This document shows, piece by piece, positions 1-8,829 of a DNA stretch of 64,000 nucleotides. The position numbers were made by a program, and so were the translations under genes. The notes beneath the pieces were generated by a model that saw only the letters and a list, made by a program, of their open reading frames with translations, had not been told where the DNA came from and did no database searches. Numbering within the stretch: position 1 is the first letter of the stretch; each line of letters opens with the position of its first letter. Origin of the DNA: Cherax quadricarinatus (lineage: Eukaryota; Arthropoda; Malacostraca; Decapoda; Parastacidae); assembly GCF_038502225.1 (NCBI RefSeq), contig NC_091300.1:50024864-50088863 (forward strand). The letters run 5' to 3'.

Positions 1-752
1 GGGTGTGTGAGGGTGTGCGAGGATGTGTGGCGGTGTACGAGGATGTGTGACGGTGTGCGAGGGTGTGTGAGGGTGTGCGAGGGTGTGTGAGGATATGCGA
101 GGATGTGTGAGGGTGTGCGAGGATGTGTGGGGGTGTTCGAGGATATGTGACGGTGTGCGAGGATGTGTGACGGTGTGCGAGAATGTGTGAGGGTGTGCGA
201 AGTTGTGTGAGGGTGTGCGAGGATGTGTGGCGGTGTGCGAGGGTGTGTGAGGGTGTGCGAGGATGTGTGACGGTGTGCGAGGATGTGTGAGGGTGTGCGA
301 GGATGTGTGAGGGTGTGCAAGGATGTGTGAGGGTGTGCGAGGATGTGTGACGGTGTGCGAGGGTGTGTGAGGGTGTGCGAGGGTGTGTGTGGGTGTGCGA
401 GAGTGTGTGAGGGTGTGCGAGGATGTGTGACGGTGTGCGAGGATGAGTGACGGTGTGGGAGGATGTTTGACGGTGTGTGAGGGTGTGTGAGGGTGTGTGA
501 GGATGTGTGAAGGTGTGCGAGGTTGTGTGACGGTGTACAAGGATGTGTGACGGTGTACGAGGATGTGTGACGGTGTGCGAGGGTGTGTGAGGGTATGCGA
601 GGATGTGTGAAGGTGTGCGAGGTTGTGTGAGGGTGTGCGAGGATGTGTGACTGTGTGCGAGGGTGTGTGAGGGTGTGCGAGGATGTATGAAGGTGTGCGA
701 GGGTGTGTGAGGGTGTGCGAGGGTGTGTGAAGGTGTGCGAGGGTGTGTGAGG
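1..752. repeat. 20-bp GT-rich minisatellite
   Basis: About 37 head-to-tail copies of a 20-bp unit close to GGATGTGTGACGGTGTGCGA. Point variation affects mainly positions 3 (G/A) and 10-11 (GG/CG/AG). The array runs off the left edge of the window, so its true size is unknown. It ends abruptly near 752, where single-copy sequence begins. No coding potential is claimed. Confidence 0.95.
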
Positions 753-1164
753 GATAATTAGCCTCGGGGTAAGACATAATGATGCTGGTAATATAGCCAA
801 GGTCTTATGCTAACACGGAACTGTTAGATTATGCCAGGTGTTGCAGCATGTTGGTGCTTGCTCGAGAGGGGAAGGGTTGGGGTGATGGAGGAATAGGAGA
901 GAGGGGAGCGTAGAGAAGATGATGTAGGTGGGGAGGGGTTAGGGGGCTGATGATAGTGAGAGGGTAGGGGAGATGGAGTCGGTGGGTGAGGGGGAAGATC
1001 TTGATCGGGAGATTTGGAGTTGGGTATGAGAGGATACTCTCTGTTGAAGAATGAGAAGAGAGGGAGAGGAGGGGAGGTTGAATATGAGGGAGAAGAATGA
1101 TAGGGAGAATCTTGATCCGGGGATATGGAGTTAGGTGTGGGAAGGGTAATCGAGATTTGGGTGA
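753..1164. other. Spacer between minisatellites
   Basis: About 410 bp without a gene. The first 100 bp is mixed sequence. From about 860 it becomes purine-rich and grades into the next minisatellite; short phrases such as GATCTTGATC and GGAGATTTGGAGTT recur imperfectly near 1,000 and 1,110. The open minus-strand frame here is compositional (Ser/Pro/Leu-rich) and is not reported as a gene. Confidence 0.6.
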
Positions 1165-4012
1165 GTGAGGGAGGGTAGGAGAGATTGGAAAAGGATGAGT
1201 AAAAGGGGAGGTAGTGAGGGAGGTAGTGAGGGAGGGATTGAGGGAGGGAGGGAGGTAGTGGGGGAGGCAGTAAGGGAGGTAGTGAGGGAGGTAGGGAGGG
1301 AGGTAGTAAGGGAGATAGTGAGCGAGGTAGTGAGGAAGACGGTGAGGGAGATAGTGAGAGAGGGAGTGAGGGAGGGAGGTAGGGAGGTAGTGGGGAAGGC
1401 AGTGAGGGAGGGAGAGAGGGAGGTACAGAGGGAGGTAGTGAGAGAGGTTGTGAGAGAGGCAGTGAGGGAGGTAGTGAGGGTGGAAGGGAGGGAGGGAAGG
1501 AGGTAGTGGGGGAGGCAGTGAGGGAGGGAGTGTAGGAGGGAGGGAGAGAGTAGGGGAGACAGTGAGGGAGGCAGTGAGGGAGGTAGTGAGGGAGATAGTG
1601 AGGGAGGGAGGGAGGGAGGGAGGGAGGGAGGGGGGAGGTAGTGGGGGAGGCAGTGAGGGAGGTAGTGAGGAAGGTAGGGAGGGAGGTAGTGAGGGAGATA
1701 GTGAGCAAGACGGTGAGGGAGATAGTGAGAGAGGGAGTGAGGGAGGAAGGTAGGGAGGTAGTGGGGGAGGCAGTGAGGGAGGGAGCGAGGGAGGGAAAGA
1801 GGGAGGTAGTGGGGGAGGCGGTGAGGGAGGTAGTGAGGGAGGTAGTGAGAGAGGTAGTGAGGGAGGTAGTGAGAGAGGCAGTGAGGGAGGTAGTGAGGGT
1901 GGGAGGGAGGGAGGGAAGGAGGTAGTGGGGGAGGCAGTGAGGGAGGGAGTGTGGGAGGGAGGGAGAGAGTAGGGGAGACAGTGAGGGAGGCAGTGAGGGA
2001 GGTAGTGAGGGAGGAAGGGAGGGAGGGAGGGAGGGAGGGAGGGAGGGAGGGAGGTAGTGGGGGAGGCGGTGAGGGGAGTAGTGAGGGAGGTAGTGAGGGA
2101 GGTAGTGAGGGAGGTACTGAGGGAGGGACGGAGGAAGGGAGGGAGGTAGTAAGGGAGGGAGGGAGAGAGAGAGGGAGGGAGGTAGAGAGGGAGGGAGGGA
2201 GGGAGGGAGGGAGGGAGGGAAGGACGGAAGGAGGTAGTGAAGGAGGTAGTGAAGGAGGTAGTGAGGGAGGTAGTGAGGGAGGGAGGGAGCGAGTGAGGGA
2301 GGTAGTGAGGGAGGTTGGGAGGGAGGTAGTGACGGAGGTAGTGAGCGAGGTAATGAGGAAGACAGTGAGGGAGGTAGTGAGAGAGGGAGGGAGGTAGGTA
2401 GTGGGGAGGCAGTGAGGGAGGGAGTGAGGGAGGGAATGAGGAAGGTAGTGGGGGAGGCGGTGAGGGAGGTAGTGAGAGAGGTAGTGAGGGAGGTTGGGAG
2501 GGAGGTAGTGACGGAGGTAGTGAGCGAGGTAATGAGGAAGACAGTGAGGGAGGTAGTGAGAGAGGGAGGGAGGTAGGTAGTGGGGAGGCAGTGAGGGAGG
2601 GAGTGAGGGAGGGAATGAGGAAGGTAGTGGGGGAGGCGGTGAGGGAGGTAGTGAGAGAGGTAGTGAGGGAGGTAGTGAGAGAGGCAGTGAGGGAGGTAGT
2701 GAGGGTCGGAGGAAGGGAGGGAGGGAAGGAGGTAGTGGGGAGGCAGTGAGGGGGAGAGTGAGGGAGGGAGGGAGATAGTGGGGGAGGCAGTGAAGGAGGC
2801 AGTGAGGGAGGTAGTGAGGGAGGTAGTGAGGGAGGGAAGGAGGGAGGGAGGGAGGGAGGGAGGGAGGGAGGGAGGGAGTTGGGGAGGTAGTGAGGGAGGT
2901 AGTGAGGGAGCTAGTGAGGGAGGCAGTGAGGGAGGTACTGAGGGAGGCAGTGAGGGAGGTAGTGAGGGAGGGAGGGAGGAAGGGAGGGAGGGAGGTAGTA
3001 AGGGAGAGAGGGAGGGAGGGAGGGAGGAAAAGAGGGAGGGAGGTAGTGAAAGAGGCAGTGAGGGAGGTAGTGAGGGAGAGAGTGAGGGAGGGAGTGAGGG
3101 AGGTAATGAAGGAGGTAGTGAAGGAGATAGTGAGGGAGGTAGTGAGGGAGGGAGGGAGGGAGGGAGGGAGGGAGGGAGGGAGTGAGGGAGGTAGTGAGGG
3201 AGGTAGTGAGGGAGGTAGTGAGGGAGGGAGTGAGGGAGGGAGTGAGGGAGGTAATGAAGGAGGTAGTGAAGGAGGTAGTGAGGGAGGTAATGAAGGAGGT
3301 AGTGAAGGAGGTAGTGAGGGAGGTAGTGAGGGAGGGAGAGAGGACGGGAGGGAGGGAGAGAGATAGTGTGGGAGGCAGCCAGGGATGGAGTGAGGGAGGG
3401 AGGGAGGTAGTGGGGAGGCAGTGAGGGAGGTAGTGAGGGAGGTAATGAGGGAGATAGTGAGGGAGGTAGTGAAGGAGGCAGTGAGGGAGGTAGTGAAAGA
3501 GGTAGTGAGGGAGGTAGTGAGGGAGGGAGGAAGGGAAGGAGTGAGTGAGGGAGGTAGTGAGGGAGGAAGAGAGGAAGGGAGGGAGGGAGGGAGATAGTGA
3601 GGGAGGCAGCCAGGGATGGAGTGAGGGAGGGAGGAAGGTAGTGGGGAGGCAGTGAGGGACGTAGTGAGGGAGGTAATGAGGGGGGTAGTGAGGGAGGTAG
3701 CGAAGGAGGCAGTGAGGGAGGTAGTGAAGGAGGTAGTGAGGGAGGTAGTGATTGAGGGAGTGATGGAGGTAGTGAAGGAGGCAGTGAGGGCGGTAGTGAG
3801 GAAGGTAGTGAAGGAGGCAGTGAGGGATCAACTTCATTTCATTTGAAGGAGGTAGCGAGGGAGGGAGTGATGGAGGTAGTGAAGGAGGCAGTGAGGGAGG
3901 TAGTGAGGGAGGTAGTGAGGGAGGTAGTGAGGGAGGTAGTGAGGGAGGTAGTGAGGGAGGTAGTGAGGGAGGTAGTGAGGGAGGTAGTGAGGGAGGGATG
4001 GTCAGAGGTCAT
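1165..4012. repeat. 12-bp polypurine minisatellite with higher-order repeats
   Basis: About 2.85 kb in which the plus strand is almost purely G and A plus a phased T. It is built from a 12-bp unit GTGAGGGAGGTA and its shortened (GGGA)n variant. Longer blocks are duplicated: a variant string at about 2,313 recurs at 2,492 (179-bp period), and one at 1,551 recurs at 1,970 (419-bp period). The runs of GGGAGGGAGGGAGGG near 1,610, 2,025, 2,185, 2,845 and 3,150 fit the G-quadruplex pattern. A 15-bp non-repeat patch (TTCATTTCATTTG) interrupts it near 3,834. Long Arg/Glu/Val or Ser/Pro/Leu frames on both strands are by-products of the repeat. Confidence 0.95.
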
Positions 4013-4111
4013 AAATGATCTTGCCTAATGGAAGGTAATCATAGACAAACATGTTGGATCATATTTGAAAATGCCCTCCGGCACTTCGTCAAAAATACCA
4101 TATTAGCCTCC

Positions 4112-4228
4112 TACACAAATAACCCGCACATAAAAGAGAGAAGCTTACGACGACGTTTCGGTCCGACTTGGACCATTGACAAAGTCACTTTGTGACTTCG
4201 TCACGGTATTGTGCCTTTTTGTTATTTA
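4112..4228 (-). mobile_element. Short hammerhead-like element, copy 1
   Basis: A roughly 117-bp unit beginning TACACAAATAACCCGCACAT and ending TGTGCCTTTTTGTTATTTA. Near-identical ends occur at 56,750-56,924 and 57,156-57,353. On the minus strand, 4,149-4,180 reads as GGTCC, loop, GGACC, then GAAACGTC: an inverted-repeat stem followed by the GAAA and GUC of a hammerhead ribozyme. The CTGATGA strand is replaced by a TTTGTCAAT-like sequence, so catalysis is doubtful. A second small hairpin, AAGTCAC/GTGACTT, follows at 4,182-4,198. No clear target-site duplication is visible for this copy. Confidence 0.6.
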
Positions 4229-4807
4229 GGGATTCGCCCTATTCATCATAGAGGGATTCGCCAAAGCTGGGTTTAGGCTGTGTAGGCTTCTGATCAGCTT
4301 TAAACTTTTAGTGCTGATGAATTTTCCTCAAAGGAAACAATCTTCTGGTGTTAGCTGGCTACGTTAACGTGTCTTAATTTTATTTATTAATGTAATTTCT
4401 GTAATATAACTGAAAAATGTCTCTTCGGATCAAAAATAAGTCAGAGTGCTTCATTTCACTTGCTTTACTTGTCGAAAAATCTTAATGTTCATTTATGTGT
4501 CAATAACATCTATGATCCCTCAATGCACTTGCTAAATATTTGCATGTTATGCATACTAAGCTTATAAAACTTCCTTACCGACTAAGAATATTTGCCATTT
4601 GTAATATCCCACGTAATATCCTAATTTAACATTTTCATTTTTAATCTTGGAATTTGGATATTAGCTTCTTTATGATGACTTATGTGTGCCTCTTCCGATT
4701 CCCTTCAGATCTTCAATGCTATCATTTACCTACATTGTCAGTTAATGCTATACTGCACAAGTCCAGTCGCGCGAATTGAGGGTATGGATTACGGGGATAA
4801 CTATATC
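4229..4807. other. AT-rich non-coding stretch
   Basis: About 580 bp of AT-rich sequence. I see no gene, RNA or known repeat beyond a short duplication of GGGATTCGCC near 4,230 and 4,254. Confidence 0.5.
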
Positions 4808-4995
4808 AAATGTTTGTTTTAAATTTTCGATTGCATTTTGTTCATTACTCGAGAAAACCTCATCCAATTAGATTAAATTTTTCAGCACTTGTGTACGATA
4901 ATGAGGTAAAAATTCTTGGAACAATTGGCATGTTCACACACCCTATGATAAAAGCTGTTGAATCCATTCCCAGCCCCCTGGAATGGATTAGATAA
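4808..4995 (+). pseudogene. Reverse transcriptase fragment (post-palm region)
   Basis: A 60-residue frame contains FVHYSRKPHPIRLNF, then a stretch with YDNEVKILGTIG. It resembles the region after the catalytic palm of Jockey/CR1-type RTs, where a V-H-F-x-R-K element precedes the F-L-G motif. Nothing else of this RT is adjacent, so this is a short relic. A 10-bp inverted repeat (AATCCATTCC/GGAATGGATT) at its end could form a hairpin at 4,961-4,990. The family assignment rests on motif similarity only. Confidence 0.4.
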
Positions 4996-5098
4996 CTTCC
5001 AAAATTCTCACCTATATATTTAGGTGAGGTAGTAAACTTGCCTCACCTATACCTTCCTCGCCTAAACCTGCCTCACCTAAACCTTCCTCACCTAAACA
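4996..5098. repeat. Short CCTCACCTAAACCTT tandem repeat
   Basis: About four degenerate copies of a 15-bp unit near CCTCACCTAAACCTT lie between 5,040 and 5,098, next to an AT-rich stretch. Confidence 0.6.
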
Positions 5099-5480
5099 TA
5101 CAGCTATATGTTATACTGATGACATCATGATACATACTACAGGGCATAAGAAGATGAATGCCATTCTTAATGAAGTTCCGGCACTCTGTAATCGTTTAGG
5201 CCTCATCACATCTTCATCTAAAACAAAGATACTGACGAGCAAACGACATCTCCCACCCATCTGTTTGCAGGGTGAAAACATTAGCCACATTAATCTTACA
5301 GATATTTTGGTGTAGATGTACTTTTCAATAAATCCACCATACCACAACTTAATATGAAATACGAAGATAGGCTCAATGCTTTCAAGGCTGTTGCTGGATA
5401 CAACCCCAACAATGGCGTTAATGTGGGAATAGTGAGAATGATGTACATACCCTATATTAGTATTTTTGTATTAATATTTT
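5099..5480 (+). pseudogene. Reverse transcriptase palm fragment with Y-T-D-D
   Basis: The plus-strand frame starting near 5,107 reads CYTDDIMIHTTGHKKMN and later LGLITSSSKTKIL, matching RT motif C (Y-A/T-D-D) followed by motif D in Jockey-like elements. After a frameshift near 5,310 it continues as GVDVLFNKSTIPQLNMK and LNAFKAVAGYN, the L-G-V region and thumb. Both ends are truncated, and no endonuclease or ORF1 accompanies it. It stops in an AT-rich patch with repeated TATTTTTGTATTAATAT phrases (5,455-5,520). Confidence 0.55.
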
Positions 5481-5589
5481 TGTATTGATATTAGAAGTAT
5501 TTTTGTATTAATATTATGCTGAGTGAGTGTCAATTTAAACAAATTGGAATCCTGAAAATAATCTTAATAAATCATTTTTGTCTTACAGG

Positions 5590-6500
5590 ATTATAGAACA
5601 CTTTAAACAGAATGTAAATGAGAAAAGTAAACCAGAACAAAAGCGGTTTTATGGCGTTTTTAAGTTTAACGAGGAAAGACTTTCCTATTTTCCGGAATAT
5701 TTTTAGCAACAGGTTAAGGTGTTGCAGATGGAAGTTCTGCTCCAGGAGGAGAATAGAAGACTGAAACTTCGATCTGGTAAGGAGGAAAATGTTACCAGCA
5801 GTGAATTGTAGAGTAGCAGCCGCTTTAAATGGCAAGTGGTTCACAATTCAGGAAGAAACATTGTGATGTGGAAGGTTAACAGAGAAGATTAGAAGGTAGG
5901 AAATCGATTTTCTGTTCTCCAGGACGAGTGTACTTCAGTGGTTAGTTAGGCTAAAGGTACCAGTGATTTCCCTGCTATTCAAGGTAAGAACATTGGTTGT
6001 GGGAGACTCCCAGGTAAGATATATGGATCGTGCTTTATGTAACAGAGATAGGAAGGTGAGACAGAGAGAGTGCTCCCCAGGAGCTAGTGTTGGTGACATA
6101 GTCAGAAGGTTGGATAATATTATGTCAGGTAATGGGAACAAATCCATTATGTCTTAGTGCTGGTGGAAATGATATTGGGAAGGGCAGGAGACAGGAGCTG
6201 ATGGATAAGTACAAGTCAGCCATAGATAAAGTCAGGTCTAAGGGAGGGGTCCAAATCATATGTAGCATTTTGCTTAGAAGGAGAGTGGGCAGTGAATGGA
6301 TGTCTAGGGCAATTGGTATAAATTGATGGCTAGACAAGCACTGGAACGAACTTGCAATCACATTCATTGATAAATGGAACAAATTCCATGGCTAACGTGA
6401 TATGTATGGAATGCACGGGGTACATCTCTCTGGGTCCAGAGAGGTTACATTAACTCGATTGAGGGGGGCCATTGCTGACTTGTCTATGACTTTAAACTGA
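5590..6500 (+). pseudogene. CR1-A ORF1 relic (SGNH esterase-like domain)
   Basis: This is the 5' open reading frame of a decayed CR1-type element. It shows a charged/coiled N-terminal part (LLQEENRRLKLRSGKEE) and then an SGNH-hydrolase fold. Block I is VVGDSQVRYMDRALC, the Gly/Asn block is LSAGGNDIGKG, and the C-terminal catalytic block reads HGVHLSGSRE. The Asp of the usual D-x-x-H has become His. Several frameshifts and stops break it, for example near 5,705, 6,145 and 6,325. The domain order matches the better-preserved end of CR1-H ORF1 at 60,150-60,333. The esterase is known from CR1/L2-group ORF1 proteins; its role there is not certain. Confidence 0.7.
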
Positions 6501-6670
6501 TAGATTATAGAGGTATGGGTGTTTGTGGGAAATAATCAGGCTGCAGTATTTGGATTGAAAACAGCAGATATTACCAGGATACAAAAGACAACATTAAAAA
6601 AAAAGTTGCTAGTAAAGGTAAATCAACTGATCAACAAACAAAGAGAGATAGTAGAGGGCAACGAGTGACT

Positions 6671-8121
6671 AGCTCCCTTAAGGTTTATTATATAAATGGT
6701 AGGAGTCTAAGAAATAAGATAGATGAGCTAAGATTACTTGCAAGTGCAGGTAATATAGATATTATTGGTATAACAGAAACCTGGTTAAACATGAATGATA
6801 GAGAAATGCTTTCTGAATGAAACATACAGAGTTATAAACTATTCCACACTGATGGGATGTCCGATTAAAAACATTTGACACAGAATCTGTTTGGCTACAG
6901 TTTCTCGAGGGTCATGAAAAATTAATTTTGGGTGCGATTTATAGGCCCCCAAATCTTGATAGAGAGTGCAGAAAGCTGCTATGGGAAGAAATACATAAGG
7001 CATCTGGATATGAAAATGTTGTGATAATGGGAGATTTTAACTTTAGGCAAACTGATTGGAACAATGTGACAGGAAATCTTGAGTCTAGTGACTTTCTTGA
7101 TATGGTTCAGGATTGCTTTTTAAAACAGTTTATGACAGAACCAACAAGAGGAAACTACTTGCTTGACTGGTTTCTGGACAACAAAGAATCACTAATTAAT
7201 AATCTTGAGGTTGATGATGAGCTTGAGGAGAGCAATCATAAATCACTTAGTTTCAATATATTATGGAATTACCCATATAACTGCAATCAAATCTTTGTTC
7301 CGGACTTCCGCTTGGTCGATGTCATGGGACTTAGAAATTACCTGGGTGGACTGAATAGGAATGACCTGAGTATGGATCAGGTAGGTGGTGATGGTTGTCA
7401 ATATGACGTTTTTCAGAGCATAGTTCTAGCTGCCCAGATAACTTTTGTTCTGAGTACGGAAATTAGATCTAACAAAAATGATCCCAAATGAATGAACAAT
7501 AGATTAAAATATCTCATTGATCAAAAGAGAAGCATATATAGGCATATCAAAAGAGGGGATGGACGGTTAAAAAAGTAATATATTCAATTAAAGAGAGAAA
7601 TAATAAAAAAGGAATAAGAAAGACAAAAAGGGATTATGAGGCTAAAGTCGCAAGGGATTTGAAGACTAACCCAAGAGGGTTGTTTCAAGTATACAGAAGT
7701 AAGATTAGGGACAAGATAGGCCCACTTATGAGTAACTCAGGTTAGATCACTGACAGTGATAAAGATATGTATGAAATTTTCAACACTTACTTCCTCTCAG
7801 TTTTTACTCAGGAAGATACAAGTGAAATTCAAGAAATAATAAATTATGTAGAACAGGACATAGTTCTCAAGCGAGAAGAGAAATTAAAACCTTACAAATT
7901 CCCAGGTCCTGATGAACTCTTTGCAAGGGTGTTAAAGGAATGTAAAGAGGAACTTAGCATACCTTTGGCTAATCTTTTCAACATATCACTACAAACTGGC
8001 ATAGTGCTAGACTAGTGAAAATGGCATATGTAATACCCATTTACAAGGCAGGTGACAGGTCCTTAGCTTCGAACTATAGACCAATAAGCCCTTCCTTCAT
8101 AGTGGAAAAAAATATGGAATC
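6671..8121 (+). pseudogene. CR1-A ORF2 relic (AP endonuclease and partial RT)
   Basis: Follows ORF1 by 170 bp. The endonuclease is recognisable as YYINGRSLRNK, ITETWLN, GAIYRPPNLDRE, VIMGDFNFRQTDW and ESNHKSLSFN; the last is the usual S-D-H block with Asp replaced by Asn. The linker has LLDWFLDNKESL and FLSVFTQEDTSE, and the RT begins with KFPGPDELFARVLKE. Stops occur near 6,819, 7,490, 7,577 and 8,014. The RT ends at a Y-R-P-I-S-like block around 8,080-8,121, where another element is joined. It is the same family as the intact-looking frame at 60,349-62,389. Confidence 0.75.
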
Positions 8122-8588
8122 AACTCAACTGAGCCCACGGAAGTCACCGCGATTATAAAGTCACTCAAAAATAACTCAGGGAATCTGTCTCACGTCCCAC
8201 CATTATTGTACAAGCGAGCGACCCATGTCCTTTCGCATGCTATTACATTACTTTTTAACAAGTCACTAGAAACTAGCACTTTCCCGACATTACTCAAGAC
8301 AGCAAGGGTTACACCAATACATAAAGGTGGTGACCCTACAGATGTAAACAACTATAGGCCAATATCAAACTTACCATTGCTCTCCAAAATCTTCGAGAAA
8401 CTCGTGCACAGGAGACTGTATTCATTTATAACGGCACAAAACATACTCAACCCCTGCCAATTTGGATTCAGGAAAAATAAAAGCACTAATAATGCAGTTG
8501 TAAAACTAGATCTGCTTTACACAGCATTGGAGAATAAGGAATATCCACTAGGAATTTTTATTGACCTAAGAAAAGCGTTTGGCACAGT
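8122..8588 (+). pseudogene. Jockey/CR1-superclade RT fragment (family J)
   Basis: An open frame from near 8,122 to 8,637 contains KSLKNNSGNLSHVPP, TPIHKGGDPTDVNNYRPIS, NLPLLSKIFEKLVHRRLY, PCQFGFRKNKSTNNAV and GIFIDLRKAFGTV. These are RT fingers through motif A. The first catalytic Asp of motif A is present; the F-D-T-V Asp is replaced by Gly. The RT is cut immediately after motif A by the SINE-like repeat that starts at 8,589, so the last residues of the open frame come from that repeat. The sequence differs clearly from the CR1 copies in this window and represents a separate element joined to CR1-A. Confidence 0.7.
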
Positions 8589-8826
8589 AGGCCTGCCTCA
8601 TGGTGGGCGAAAACACGTGACGCCCTTATCCACTTAACCATACGATCCTTAAGAGTAGGGCATCCAGCGGAATTGAATGTGGTACTAACTACCCAAGGAC
8701 ACACGATGGTGTGGAAGACTCTAGGCTAATTTCATTCTAGTCCCTGTTTGGTGTACTAGTTCAACGAGCAGTATTTTACATTATTGTGACCACGAACGAG
8801 TGGTATTGATCAATAACAACACTGCA
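8589..8826 (-). mobile_element. tRNA-derived SINE-like repeat, copy 1
   Basis: A dispersed repeat, also at 11,763-11,981 (same strand) and 11,982-12,416 (opposite strand). Read on the minus strand it holds a sequence like a polymerase III A box, GGTTAAGTGGATAAGGGCG, typical of class II tRNAs (Leu/Ser). The B-box end is missing from this copy because the family J RT abuts it. The other side carries CCAAACAGGGACTAG and an AT-rich tail with TTGATCAATA. The tRNA derivation is inferred from box spacing and sequence in the better copies. Confidence 0.55.
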
Positions 8827-8829
8827 CTA

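Noticed and set aside
1..752. CRISPR array or telomeric repeat
   Set aside because: The 20-bp unit has no alternating unique spacers, and it does not resemble TTAGG or TTAGGG telomere repeats. It is a minisatellite.
824..3846. Long open frames rich in Ser/Pro/Leu/His (minus) and Arg/Glu/Val/Gly/Ser (plus) in the polypurine minisatellite
   Set aside because: A 12-bp unit divisible by three, with few stop codons, keeps several frames open on both strands. There is no domain, signal or codon bias beyond the repeat.
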